NCBI GenBank assembly: GCA_902363045.1
Contig: CABIYX010000002.1
Coordinates: forward strand, 189,250 to 236,586
Length of the DNA: 47,337 nt
Source of the DNA: Clostridiales bacterium
GTDB lineage: Bacteria; Bacillota; Clostridia; Oscillospirales; Oscillospiraceae
Direction: 5' to 3'
Shown: positions 25,052 to 33,266 of the stretch, piece by piece
How the letters are laid out: each line of letters starts with the position of its first letter
Position numbering within the stretch: the first letter of the stretch is position 1
Notes under the pieces: model-generated
Database searches by the model: none
What the model saw: only the letters and a program-made list of their open reading frames with translations
Told to the model about the DNA's origin: nothing
Program-made: the position numbers and the translations under genes

Positions 25052-25834
25052 TCATTCCGGCCGTCCCCCCAGACAGGCGGAGATCTCGTCCCGGGTCTCC
25101 AGCAGGGCGGGGATCAGACTTTGGACCCGTTCATCCGTCATACGGGAAACCGGGGCCGAAATGGACAGGGCATAGGACGCCGCCCCGTGCCAGTCCGGGA
25201 TGGCCGCCGCCACGCACCGCACCCCCAGCTCGTTCTCCTCATTGTCCATGGCATAGCCGTGCTGCCGGATCTGGCTGATCTCCCGCAGAAAGGCGTCCTT
25301 CCGGGTGATGGTGTAGGGGGTGCAGGGGACGCGCTCGCTCTCCTCCCAGCACCGCAGCACCTCCTCATCCCCCCGGGTGGCCAGAATGGCCTTGCCAACC
25401 CCGGTGCAGTATAGGGGGCGGCGCATCCCGATGCGGGACACCATGCGGATGGCCCCGTGGATGCTCTCCACCTTGTAGACGTAGACGATCTCCGCCCCCT
25501 CACGAGCCACCAGGTGGACCGTCTCCCCGGTGGTCCGGCTCAGACGCTCCATGGGCTCCCGGGCCCGGGCCACCACATCCAGATTCTCCTGGATATACTC
25601 GCTCAGCTCACACAGCCGCATCCCCGCCCGGTAGACGGCGCTCTCCGGGTCCCGCCGTACATAGCCCCGGCTTGCCATGGCCGCCAGCAGGCGGTGGACC
25701 GTGCTCTTGTGCAGGCCGGTGATCTCGCTGAGCTGATGGATGGCCATGCCGTTCGGGCTTTTGCACAGCAGCTCCAAAAGGTCAAAGGCCCGGTCCAGCG
25801 ACTGTACGCCCCCGCTCCTACTGCTTTTCTCCAT
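25052..25834 (-). CDS. kdgR: IclR-family regulator, probably KdgR
   Basis: A 260-aa transcription factor: winged helix at residues about 10-70 (VQSLDRAFDLLELL, LSEITGLHKSTVHRLLAAM), then the IclR effector domain (ETVHLVAREGAEIVYVYKVES, YCTGVGKAILA, GYAMDNEENELGVRCVAAAI). It is divergent from the KDPG aldolase gene, so control of the KDG/KDPG genes is likely, with KDG as the probable ligand by analogy with KdgR. AAGGAG precedes the ATG. Confidence 0.88.
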   Translation of the reverse strand: MEKSSRSGGVQSLDRAFDLLELLCKSPNGMAIHQLSEITGLHKSTVHRLLAAMASRGYVRRDPESAVYRAGMRLCELSEYIQENLDVVARAREPMERLSRTTGETVHLVAREGAEIVYVYKVESIHGAIRMVSRIGMRRPLYCTGVGKAILATRGDEEVLRCWEESERVPCTPYTITRKDAFLREISQIRQHGYAMDNEENELGVRCVAAAIPDWHGAASYALSISAPVSRMTDERVQSLIPALLETRDEISACLGGRPE

Positions 25835-25900
25835 GTCAGATGACTCCTTCCCGGGCGGACGCCCCTCCGAAGAGGGGAACGGCCCTGCCTGCGTTTTATA

Positions 25901-25922
25901 TTATGAAATAGTGTTTTAATTT
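25901..25922. promoter_or_regulatory. Imperfect palindrome, candidate KdgR operator
   Basis: TTATGAAATAGTGTTTTAAT has ATnAAA/TTTnAT symmetry and resembles the TGAAA...TTTCA pattern of KdgR-type sites. It lies between the divergent regulator and aldolase genes. A further half-site TTTGAAAC lies about 100 bp nearer the aldolase gene. Confidence 0.4.
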
Positions 25923-25971
25923 TACTCTTTCTCCACAGAAATCGCAAGGATTTTTTTGCGGAATCGCCATC

Positions 25972-25999
25972 TTGCTTTCCGGAGGATTCGTATTATAAT
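25972..25999 (+). promoter_or_regulatory. Promoter of the KDPG aldolase-KDG kinase unit
   Basis: TTGCTT (25972-25977), a 16-bp spacer and TATAAT (25994-25999), about 60 bp before the ATG. Confidence 0.65.
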
Positions 26000-26059
26000 A
26001 GAATATACAAGAAAAGTTTGAAACACCGTCCCATAATATGATACGAAGGAGAGTTTCCC

Positions 26060-27022
26060 ATGAATGATGTTCAGAAAGCCGCTTTTTCCATCGGTGTGAT
26101 CCCCGTCATCGCCATCGATGACGCTGAGAAGGCCGTTCCTCTGGCCCGCGCCCTGCTGGCCGGCGGCCTGCCCGCCGCCGAGGTCACCTTCCGCACCGCC
26201 GCCGGTGAGGAGGCCATCCGCCGCATCGCCGCCGAGGTCCCCGAGGTCCTGGTGGGCGCCGGCACCGTGCTCAACCTGGAGCAGTGCGACCGCGCTCTGG
26301 CCGCGGGCGCCAAGTTCATCGTCTCCCCCGGCTATAACGAGGCCCTGGTGGCCCACTGCCAGGAGAAGGGCGTGCTGGTCCTCCCCGGATGTGTCAACGC
26401 CTCCGACATGACCCGGGCCGCCAATGCCGGTCTGGAGTATGTGAAGTTCTTCCCTGCCGAGCAGTCCGGCGGCGTCAACGGCATCAAGGCCCTGGCCCCC
26501 GTGTTCCCCAAGCTGAACTTCATGCCCACCGGCGGCGTGAACACCAAGAATCTGATGGACTATCTGGGCTATGACCGCATCTTCGCCTGCGGCGGCACCT
26601 GGATGGTGAAGAAGGACCTGATCGAGGGCGAGAAGTGGGACGAGATCACCCGCATCTGTAAGGACGCCGTCAAGACCATGCTGGGCTTTGAGCTGGGCCA
26701 TGTGGGCATCAACTGCCAGAACGCCGCTCAGGCGGAGCAGACCGCCAAGGCTCTGTGCGCCCTCTTCGGCTTTGAGTACAAGGCCGGAAACTCCTCTGAC
26801 TTCGCCGACTCCGCGGTGGAGTGCAACAAGGCACCCGGCCGCGGCGCCCACGGCCACATCGCCATCCGCACCAACAATGTGGACCGCGCCATTTACCACC
26901 TTGGCCTTCAGGGCGTGAAGTTTGACGAATCCAGCCGCAAGACCGACGCCAAGGGCCGCACCAAGGCCATCTATCTCCAGGAGGAGCTGGGCGGCTTCGC
27001 CCTGCACCTGGTCCAGCGGTAA
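26060..27022 (+). CDS. KDPG/KHG aldolase fused to a VOC domain
   Basis: A 320-aa protein. Residues 1-210 are the class I aldolase that splits 2-keto-3-deoxy-6-phosphogluconate into pyruvate and glyceraldehyde 3-phosphate (and 4-hydroxy-2-oxoglutarate in bifunctional forms). Glu41 (AAEVTFRT), SPGYNEA and the Schiff-base Lys129 (VKFFPAE) are visible, then PTGGVN. Residues about 214-320 form an extra domain with vicinal-oxygen-chelate features (GHVGINC, GHIAIRTNNVDRA, GFALHLVQ). The usual enzyme ends after the first domain. GAAGGAGAG precedes the ATG. The KDG kinase gene follows 93 bp later, so the two perform the last steps of uronate or gluconate breakdown. Confidence 0.93.
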   Translation: MNDVQKAAFSIGVIPVIAIDDAEKAVPLARALLAGGLPAAEVTFRTAAGEEAIRRIAAEVPEVLVGAGTVLNLEQCDRALAAGAKFIVSPGYNEALVAHCQEKGVLVLPGCVNASDMTRAANAGLEYVKFFPAEQSGGVNGIKALAPVFPKLNFMPTGGVNTKNLMDYLGYDRIFACGGTWMVKKDLIEGEKWDEITRICKDAVKTMLGFELGHVGINCQNAAQAEQTAKALCALFGFEYKAGNSSDFADSAVECNKAPGRGAHGHIAIRTNNVDRAIYHLGLQGVKFDESSRKTDAKGRTKAIYLQEELGGFALHLVQR

Positions 27023-27115
27023 GGGCCGGCCCCGCGCAAACACGATACCAGCTTGGAGGGGCCGCGGCCACACGCCGCGCCCCCCTCCACAGATACATTC
27101 AGGAGGAATCAAATC

Positions 27116-28144
27116 ATGGCAAAAGTCGTTACCTTTGGCGAGCTGATGATCCGGCTCCAGCCCTACAACTATGAGCGCTTTGTCCAGGCCGACCACCTGG
27201 AGTTCTCCTTCGGCGGCGGTGAGGCCAATGTAGCCGTCTCCCTGGCCAACTACGGTCTTGATGCCGCCTATGTCACCAAGCTGCCCGCCCACGCCATCGG
27301 CCAGGCGGCAGTGAACTCCCTGCGCCGCTACGGCGTGGACACCTCCATGATCGTCCGGGGCGGCGACCGTGTGGGCATCTACTTCAATGAAAAGGGCGCC
27401 TCTCAGCGCGGCTCCGTGTGCATCTATGACCGGGCCCACTCCGCCATCCAGGAGGCCACCACCGCCGACTTCGATTGGGACAAGATCTTCAACGGGGTTG
27501 ACTGGTTCCACTTCACTGGCATCACCCCGGCCCTGGGTCCCAATGTGGTGGACATCTGCCGGGAGGCCTGTAAGGCAGCCAAGGCCCACGGGGTCAAGAT
27601 CTCCTGCGACCTGAACTACCGCGGCAAGCTGTGGACCCGCCAGCAGGCCCGGGAGGCCATGACCGATCTGTGCCAGTATGTGGATGTGTGCATCTCCAAC
27701 GAGGAGGACGCCAAGGATGTATTCGGCATCGAGGCCGAGGCCACCGACATCTACGCCGGTGAGATCAACCACGAGGGCTACAAGTCCGTGGCCAAGCAGC
27801 TGGCGGACAAGTTCGGCTTCGAGAAGGTGGCCATCACCCTGCGCGAGTCCCACTCCGCCTCTGACAACGGCTGGAGCGCCATGCTGTATGACGCTGCCTC
27901 CAACGAGTACTGCTTCTCCAAGAAGTATGAGCTGCGGATCATCGACCGCGTGGGCGGCGGCGACAGCTTCGGCGGCGGTCTGATCTACTCCCTGCTCAGC
28001 GGCAAGAGCACCCAGGAGGCTGTGGAGTTCGCCGTGGCCGCCTCCGCTCTGAAGCACACCATCGAGGGCGACTACAACATGGTCACCGTGGCTGAGGTGG
28101 AGAAGCTGGCCGGCGGCGACGGCTCTGGCCGCATCCAGCGGTAA
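27116..28144 (+). CDS. kdgK: 2-dehydro-3-deoxygluconokinase (PfkB family)
   Basis: A 342-aa ribokinase-type sugar kinase that phosphorylates KDG to KDPG with ATP, the substrate of the preceding aldolase. Features: N-terminal VVTFGELMIRL, FSFGGGEANVAVSLANYG, CDLNYRGKLW, and the C-terminal anion hole and catalytic base in RVGGGDSFGGGLIYSLL. AGGAGG lies 9 nt before the ATG. No dehydratase or isomerase of the upper pathway is in the window. Confidence 0.95.
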   Translation: MAKVVTFGELMIRLQPYNYERFVQADHLEFSFGGGEANVAVSLANYGLDAAYVTKLPAHAIGQAAVNSLRRYGVDTSMIVRGGDRVGIYFNEKGASQRGSVCIYDRAHSAIQEATTADFDWDKIFNGVDWFHFTGITPALGPNVVDICREACKAAKAHGVKISCDLNYRGKLWTRQQAREAMTDLCQYVDVCISNEEDAKDVFGIEAEATDIYAGEINHEGYKSVAKQLADKFGFEKVAITLRESHSASDNGWSAMLYDAASNEYCFSKKYELRIIDRVGGGDSFGGGLIYSLLSGKSTQEAVEFAVAASALKHTIEGDYNMVTVAEVEKLAGGDGSGRIQR

Positions 28145-28180
28145 GCCCATCTTTTACATTGCTTTCTTCATTCCTTTCTA

Positions 28181-28219
28181 AAAGGAGGGCCGGTCCCGTG
28201 GGACCGGCCCTCCTTTTTT
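28181..28219 (+). terminator. Bidirectional terminator between kdgK and the LtaS-like gene
   Basis: A 13-bp perfect stem (GGAGGGCCGGTCC and its complement, 28184-28213) with flanking AAA and TTTTTT. It lies between convergent genes and works on both strands. Confidence 0.95.
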
Positions 28220-28234
28220 ATGTGAGACAGCAGC

Positions 28235-30127
28235 TTATCCCGCTCCCTCTGGGACCACCTTGTGCTCCCGGTAGTACTGCGCGAAGAAAAACTCGTTGAG
28301 CCGGTCCGCCGCCTCCCCGGAGAGGCGGTCCGTCAGCTGTCCGTCCTCTGTCAGATAGACGCCCTGCTGATGGACCAGGGGGGTCACCTCCCGCGCCTCC
28401 TGGGCGAGCTGGAGGAAGGAGGGGCCGGTCCAGCCGCACTGCTCAAACAGCTCCGGCATCAGGAAGCAGGGGGAGAAGTCGCCGCCCTCCCCCCGGAAGT
28501 CCCGGCCCAGGGTCTCCCTGGCCGCGGAGTTGGCCCAGATCAGATAGGGCGTGGAGTAGTACTGGTAAAAGCCCTCCAGTGTGGTGGTGTCAAAGCTGGC
28601 CCCGATGCCGTAATAGGCGTTGTTGCTGTTGCCTCCCCAGGGCTTGTGGTCGCCGAAGAGGACCAGCACCACCGGCTCCTCCATCTCCTCCAGCTGCTGG
28701 GACAGCAGGGTCATGGCGGAGATGGTGATGTTCACCCCGTGAAGGTAGTTGTTAAAGACATAGCAGGACTCCTCCGGCAGCCCGCTGGTCTCCGGGTCCA
28801 GATAGGTCTCGTTGGCGGTATAGGTCCACTCATAGGGGCCGTGGTTCTGATAGCTCACCGAGAAGGAGAACACCGGCCTCCCCGCTCCGTCCAGGCAGGC
28901 GCGCAGATCCTTCACGATCTCGTCCACCAGCAGCAGGTCGGAATTCCACTGGGCCTCCACCGGGTCCACCAGCTCACCGTAGTGGTTTTCGGTGAACCAG
29001 TACTCCTGAAAGCCCAGGAATCGGTTGACGTTCTGCCGGTTATAGAACCAGCCGAAGCCCGGGTGTCCTCCCCGGGTCTGATAGCCCTGCCGGTCAAAGT
29101 ACCACACATAGGAGTCCACATTGTTTCGGAACTCCTCATACTGGCTGTACCCAGTCAGGAAGCACCACTCCGTGTCCACCGTGCCCCCGGCGAAGATGTT
29201 GGTCAGCAGGTCGCCGGAGACACTCTCCTTCTCCAGGGCGTGCCAGGGAGCATATACCTCCTGTACGTCCTCCTGTTCGGCCAGAGCCGGAAAATCAGTG
29301 AGGTCGCAGAAGGCCTCCAGCATGATCCCCACCACGCTGACTTTTTTGTCCTCCGGGATCGCCTCCTCGGGGAAGCGCTCCAGGGCGGAGGATCCCACCG
29401 CCTCCTGATACCCCTCCGGCGGTACCGGGAGCATATCCTTCACACTATGCAGGAAGGGATACAAGACACCATGTGAGACAAAGACCTCCGTGTCTGACCA
29501 CGGATTCACCAACTCCAACCCGGCAGTCGTACGGCGGTAAGTGGCCTCATTGCAGTACAAGGTCAGAAACGCCGTCCCCATCACCGCCGCCGCAGACAGC
29601 AGTCCAAAGATCCGGATGTCCCTCCGGCGCAGGCCCCGGGGCAGCAGGAGCAGTGCCAGGACAAGTCCCAGTCCCGCCCAGCCCAGAGTCTGCTGGATCA
29701 GGGGCGTCATGTCCAGAGAGTAGTTCCCCATGATCCCCCCCGCCTCGGAGATCAGCTTCAAATCGCTGGCCAGCAGGGGATCCCCCCTCAGCTGAATCTT
29801 GAAGTAGTTGGCCAGCGCCACCCCCAGGGCCGGCAGGGCCGTCAGGAGATAGGACAGCCAGCACCGGCCGGTGAGAAAATACAGCAGCCAGATCAGCAGC
29901 ACCGGCGGCAGGAGATTCCGGTACCACAGGTCCACACTGCTCATGTACCACACCCACAGGTCCTGTGCAGACAGGTCTGGGCTGGACACCGCCGCCAGGG
30001 GCATGGTCAGCCAGCCCAGCAGCAGACCCAGGGCCGTCAAGCCCAGAGCAAGCCACAGGTGGTGCCAGGGCAGATAGGCCGGGGCCGTCCCTTTGGGACA
30101 GCGCACGACTCGGTAGAGATGCTTCAA
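28235..30127 (-). CDS. LtaS-like phosphoglycerol transferase (sulfatase fold)
   Basis: A 630-aa membrane enzyme. Several N-terminal helices (about residues 20-205) are followed by an extracellular alkaline-phosphatase-fold domain. Expected catalytic points are visible: Glu in GIMLEAFCDL, nucleophilic Thr in GGTVDTEWCFLTGYS, QNHGPYEW, and Asp-His in LFGDHKPWGG. Relatives polymerise glycerol phosphate from phosphatidylglycerol or decorate surface glycans; which applies here cannot be told. The start is TTG at 30127, with GGAGG 7 nt upstream. Confidence 0.92.
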   Translation of the reverse strand: MKHLYRVVRCPKGTAPAYLPWHHLWLALGLTALGLLLGWLTMPLAAVSSPDLSAQDLWVWYMSSVDLWYRNLLPPVLLIWLLYFLTGRCWLSYLLTALPALGVALANYFKIQLRGDPLLASDLKLISEAGGIMGNYSLDMTPLIQQTLGWAGLGLVLALLLLPRGLRRRDIRIFGLLSAAAVMGTAFLTLYCNEATYRRTTAGLELVNPWSDTEVFVSHGVLYPFLHSVKDMLPVPPEGYQEAVGSSALERFPEEAIPEDKKVSVVGIMLEAFCDLTDFPALAEQEDVQEVYAPWHALEKESVSGDLLTNIFAGGTVDTEWCFLTGYSQYEEFRNNVDSYVWYFDRQGYQTRGGHPGFGWFYNRQNVNRFLGFQEYWFTENHYGELVDPVEAQWNSDLLLVDEIVKDLRACLDGAGRPVFSFSVSYQNHGPYEWTYTANETYLDPETSGLPEESCYVFNNYLHGVNITISAMTLLSQQLEEMEEPVVLVLFGDHKPWGGNSNNAYYGIGASFDTTTLEGFYQYYSTPYLIWANSAARETLGRDFRGEGGDFSPCFLMPELFEQCGWTGPSFLQLAQEAREVTPLVHQQGVYLTEDGQLTDRLSGEAADRLNEFFFAQYYREHKVVPEGAG

Positions 30128-30181
30128 GCTAACGCCTCCATGTTGGAGCGGAGTAAAATCCGCGTAAAATCGACAAGGAGG

Positions 30182-30210
30182 AGTATATCACAAATCTATC
30201 CGGAACAAAA
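30182..30210 (-). promoter_or_regulatory. Probable promoter of the LtaS-like gene
   Basis: On the minus strand TATACT (30182-30187) and a weak TTTTGT (30205-30210) 17 bp upstream. Confidence 0.4.
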
Positions 30211-30311
30211 GCAGAAAAATGCTTGCTTTTAGAACAATTTTCAACTGCTCCTGCGTATTTTACCAGGGGAGAGCCTTCATTCACCTCCGGCACAGCCCGG
30301 AAAAAGCAGAT

Positions 30312-30339
30312 GGCGCGCCGCGGTCCCCCGCGGCGCGCC
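30312..30339 (-). terminator. Terminator of the NifX/MinD operon
   Basis: A perfect 12-bp stem (30312-30323 with 30328-30339) and 4-nt loop, followed on the minus strand by ATCTGCTTTTT. Confidence 0.75.
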
Positions 30340-30363
30340 TGGCGTCCATCGCGCTTTGTTCGA

Positions 30364-30726
30364 TCACTTATGCTCCCCACACTCGTCGGCGTGCTCATGC
30401 TCGTGGCAGACGGAGCCGCTGGAGACCAGTTCTCCGCGAAGATATGCCTCCACGGCCTCCTGGGCATCGCCCTGGACCCCCAGGATCACCTTCACGCCCC
30501 GCTCCTCAAAGATGTCCACTGCGCCGCCGCCCATGCCCCCGGCAATGACCACCTCAGCGCCGTTGTCTGCCAGGAAATTGGGCAGGAAGCCGGGGCGGTG
30601 TCCCGGGTTGGGCACAGAATTCACCCCAGTGATCCCGCCGTCTGCGGTGTCGAAAAAGATGAAGTTTTCACAATGGCCAAAGTGGCCGGCGACGGTTTTC
30701 CCCATGGCTGCAACTGCGATTTTCAT
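30364..30726 (-). CDS. NifX/NifB-type metal-cofactor protein with His/Cys tail
   Basis: A 120-aa protein of the dinitrogenase iron-molybdenum cofactor biosynthesis family (COG1433). The fold motifs are KIAVAAMGKTVAGHFGHCENF, GFLPNFLADNGAEVVIAGGMGGGA and GVKVILGVQGDA. The last ~15 residues are CHEHEHADECGEHK, a likely metal-binding tail. Relatives carry Mo- or Fe-containing clusters, including Orp in Desulfovibrio. It is the last gene of the five-gene operon, 27 bp after an ATPase gene, with AAGGAG before its ATG. No nitrogenase genes are present, so nitrogen fixation is not implied. Confidence 0.9.
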   Translation of the reverse strand: MKIAVAAMGKTVAGHFGHCENFIFFDTADGGITGVNSVPNPGHRPGFLPNFLADNGAEVVIAGGMGGGAVDIFEERGVKVILGVQGDAQEAVEAYLRGELVSSGSVCHEHEHADECGEHK

Positions 30727-30753
30727 AGTAAAGACTCCTTTTTTGTTCTTATT

Positions 30754-31650
30754 TTATTTCAGCGGGCCGGCATTGAGTTCTCCTGCCCGGAGCCCCAGCA
30801 GCCCGCATACCGCTTGAAAGATATGGTACAGAGCGTCCCGGGCAGGACAGTCCACATCAGCCAAACTCTTCCCTTCGTTGATGGCCTGAGAGGCCCGCCG
30901 GTCATAGGGGACCTCCCCCACAAAGGGGATGCCCTCCGCCGTACAGAATTCCCGGATCGCCTGGGTGTGTGCGGGGCTCACATCCCACTTGTTGACGCAT
31001 ACCGCAATCCTGGCCTGGAGGGCCTCCGCCGTGGCAGCCAGCCGCTTCAGGTCGCTGAGCCCGGACTGGCTGGGCTCCGCCACCACCAGCACCAGGTCCA
31101 TTCCGCTGACCGATGCGATCACCGGGCAGCCGATGCCGGGAGAGCCGTCCAGAATAGCCAGATCAGTCTCCGGAGCGTGCTTCAACAGATCCAGTTTGAC
31201 CTGGGTGACCAGCTTGCCCGAGTTGCCCCGCCCCATTTTCAGGGCTGCGGTGGAAAACACCCCGTCCTCCAAATAGAGTTCCTGCTGGCCCGCCCGGTCA
31301 GGGGCGAGGATCACAGCCTCCTGAGGACAGACATAAGCGCATACACCGCATCCCTCACAGGCATACTCATTGACCTGGCAGACCCCGTCTGTCAGCCGAA
31401 TGGCCTGAAAGCGGCACCGCTCCACGCACAGGCCGCAGCCCACACATTTCTCCGGATCCACCGATGCCTTTTCTCCCCCCAAGAAGTCTGATACCACCGG
31501 CTCTGACCGCTGTGGGGTAACCAAGTGGAGATTGGGGGCGTCCACATCGCAGTCAGCCACCGCTTGGGCACGGGCAAACCGGATGAAGGCAGCGGCAGTG
31601 GTGGTCTTTCCGGTCCCCCCCTTGCCGCTGAGGATCAACAGCCGCTTCAT
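30754..31650 (-). CDS. MinD-superfamily ATPase with inserted ferredoxin domain (first of pair)
   Basis: A 298-aa P-loop ATPase (COG1149). The deviant Walker A GKGGTGKTT lies at residues about 9-17, and the DCDVDAPN motif follows. Residues about 62-115 are an inserted 2[4Fe-4S] ferredoxin with CVGCGLCVERC and CEGCGVCAYVCP, then LAILDGSPGIGCPV. Relatives ORP3/ORP4 of Desulfovibrio bind Orp. Its start overlaps the stop of the paralogous ATPase gene by 4 bp, so the two are made together and probably pair. Confidence 0.92.
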   Translation of the reverse strand: MKRLLILSGKGGTGKTTTAAAFIRFARAQAVADCDVDAPNLHLVTPQRSEPVVSDFLGGEKASVDPEKCVGCGLCVERCRFQAIRLTDGVCQVNEYACEGCGVCAYVCPQEAVILAPDRAGQQELYLEDGVFSTAALKMGRGNSGKLVTQVKLDLLKHAPETDLAILDGSPGIGCPVIASVSGMDLVLVVAEPSQSGLSDLKRLAATAEALQARIAVCVNKWDVSPAHTQAIREFCTAEGIPFVGEVPYDRRASQAINEGKSLADVDCPARDALYHIFQAVCGLLGLRAGELNAGPLK

Positions 31651-32471
31651 GCTCCCCCTCCGATCTTTTGCAGCAGGCCGGAGAAGATCTCCCGCGCCCC
31701 CGCGTGCTTCTCCCAGACCAGCTTTCCGTCGGCCGCCAGGGCGGCCAGCTCCGGGTCATAGGGGATCCGGGCCAGAATCTCCAGCCCCCGCTCCCGGCAG
31801 AAGTCCTCCAGCGGAACATAGGGTGCATCCTCCTTGTTGATGACCACCCCGCACCGCCTGCCCAGCAGGGAGGCCAGCTGGTACACCATCTGGAAGTTGT
31901 GAAACCCGAACGCAGTGGGTTCCGCCACCAGGATGCAGAGATCCGCGTCCATGATGCTCTCCATCACAGAGCAGGCGCTCCCCGGAGGGCAGTCGATGAC
32001 GGTCAGGCCCTCCGCCTGTTTCAGCACCGCCCGGATCACTGGGATACCGGAGGCCTCCCCAGGGTTTAGGATGCCGGTCACTACCCGCACATCCCCTCGC
32101 GTCCCCACCTCCAGACGGCCCACGGGCTTCTCCGTCTCTGTGACCGCCCCCGCCGGACAGACCAGTTGGCAGCCGCCGCAGCTGTGGCATACCTCAGGGA
32201 ACACTGTGGGCTTTTCCCGAATATACATCAGGGCGTGGAAGCGGCAGAACTCCACGCATTTTTTGCAGCCGGTGCAGGCGGCGGCGTCAAACTCCGGTAG
32301 AAGGGAGTGGACCACCGTGGTCCGGATCCCCTGAGGCTTCCAGAACAGCCGGCCGTTGGGCTCCTCCACGTCACAGTCCAAATAGGTGGCCCGCCCTGCG
32401 GCCGCAGCCAGGTTGACCGCCACCAGGGTCTTGCCCGCGCCGCCCTTGCCGCTCAAACAGGCGATCTTCAT
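31647..32471 (-). CDS. MinD-superfamily ATPase with inserted ferredoxin domain (second of pair)
   Basis: A 274-aa P-loop ATPase. Walker A is GKGGAGKTL (residues 9-17), then DCDVEEPNG. The inserted ferredoxin has CTGCKKCVEFC and CHSCGGCQLVCP; after it VIDCPPGSACSV and ADLCILVAEPTAFG. It differs from its neighbour in the Walker A third position and in the C-terminal third, so it is an old paralogue and not a recent duplicate. It overlaps both neighbours by 4 bp. Confidence 0.92.
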   Translation of the reverse strand: MKIACLSGKGGAGKTLVAVNLAAAAGRATYLDCDVEEPNGRLFWKPQGIRTTVVHSLLPEFDAAACTGCKKCVEFCRFHALMYIREKPTVFPEVCHSCGGCQLVCPAGAVTETEKPVGRLEVGTRGDVRVVTGILNPGEASGIPVIRAVLKQAEGLTVIDCPPGSACSVMESIMDADLCILVAEPTAFGFHNFQMVYQLASLLGRRCGVVINKEDAPYVPLEDFCRERGLEILARIPYDPELAALAADGKLVWEKHAGAREIFSGLLQKIGGGA

Positions 32472-32818
32472 GTCACACCGTGGAAGCCGCCGTGGAACCG
32501 GGTCAGTTCCTCCAGCTCCCCGGCCTCCAGCGCGGCCAGGTCCTCCCCGGCGGTCTTGTGGGCCGATCGGAGGATCCTCATTCCCGCCGCCTGGAACACC
32601 TGGGCAGCGTTCTGTCCGCAGCGCACGGTGATCAGCACGTCAGCCCGCTGATCCACCAGGAACTGGGCCGCCTGGATCCCCGCGCCGCTCTGGGCCTGGG
32701 CCGCCGGGTTCTCCAGCACCGTGTCCATCCCGTCCTCCCGGAACAGGAAGTAGGGGGCCCGGGCCAGGACGATGCACACGTCCTGCCGGTTCTCATCCAA
32801 TGGGATCGCAATTTTCAT
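32468..32818 (-). CDS. NifX/NifB-type protein (first of pair)
   Basis: A 116-aa COG1433 protein (MKIAIPLDENRQD, APYFLFREDG, AQFLVDQRADVLITVRCGQNAAQVFQAAG). Unlike the other copy it has no His/Cys tail, but it ends in HGGFHGVT. The start at 32818 is chosen for AAGGAGGATGTGACC; the frame is open upstream inside the DUF134 gene. It overlaps the DUF134 gene by 26 bp and the next ATPase gene by 4 bp. Confidence 0.88.
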   Translation of the reverse strand: MKIAIPLDENRQDVCIVLARAPYFLFREDGMDTVLENPAAQAQSGAGIQAAQFLVDQRADVLITVRCGQNAAQVFQAAGMRILRSAHKTAGEDLAALEAGELEELTRFHGGFHGVT

Positions 32819-33194
32819 GGTCACATCCTCCTTGCTCCGTCCGCTCCATACAGGCCAAGCGGTGCCGCCGGCAGCCGCCGCACCCGCAGTAGACCTCATC
32901 CCCATCGCAGAGCTGATAGTTCCCGCCCTCGATCCGCAGGGGCCGGCCCTCCACCAGGACCTCCGCCAGCTTTTTCCGGGCGGAGTTGTAAATGGCCTGC
33001 ACGGTGCTCCTGGCCACCTGCATATAGGCGCTGCACTCCTCCTGAGAGAAGCCCTGCCGGTCGATCAGGCGAATGGCCTCATACTCGTCCACCGTCAGGA
33101 CCACCGCCTCCCTCCGGGGACTGTCCCCCGCCGGGTGGAACTCCTGTGTCCGGGGCATCTGACAGACCTTTCTGCACTTCATGGGCCTTGGCAC
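32793..33194 (-). CDS. DUF134 protein, predicted DNA-binding regulator
   Basis: A 133-aa protein of the DUF134 family (COG1342): PRPMKCRKVCQMP at the N-terminus, then a sigma-70 region-4-like helix-turn-helix (LTVDEYEAIRLIDRQGFSQEE, YMQVARSTVQAIYNSARKKLAE), and a Cys-rich C-terminus (CGCGGCRRH) that may bind metal or a cluster. The start is GTG at 33194 with GGAGGTGAG upstream. It is the first gene of the operon and the most likely protein to bind the palindrome over the operon's promoter (inference). Confidence 0.9.
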   Translation of the reverse strand: MPRPMKCRKVCQMPRTQEFHPAGDSPRREAVVLTVDEYEAIRLIDRQGFSQEECSAYMQVARSTVQAIYNSARKKLAEVLVEGRPLRIEGGNYQLCDGDEVYCGCGGCRRHRLACMERTEQGGCDHENCDPIG

Positions 33195-33237
33195 GCCCTC
33201 ACCTCCGCTTCTGAGCGGTTCCGCTCTGATTGAGACC

Positions 33238-33266
33238 AGTATAGAACAGTTTCTGGTATATGTCAA
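33238..33266 (-). promoter_or_regulatory. Consensus-like promoter of the DUF134-NifX-MinD operon
   Basis: On the minus strand TTGACA (33261-33266), a 17-bp spacer and TATACT (33238-33243). The start would fall near 33231, about 37 nt before the GTG. Confidence 0.88.

Noticed and set aside
25922..28150. A ~740-codon minus-strand frame opposite the KDPG aldolase and KDG kinase genes
   Set aside because: It runs through two real genes and their promoter; its composition is an echo and there is no start signal.
30364..32818. Nitrogen fixation genes
   Set aside because: The NifX-like fold alone does not show nitrogenase; no nifHDK or genuine radical-SAM nifB is present.
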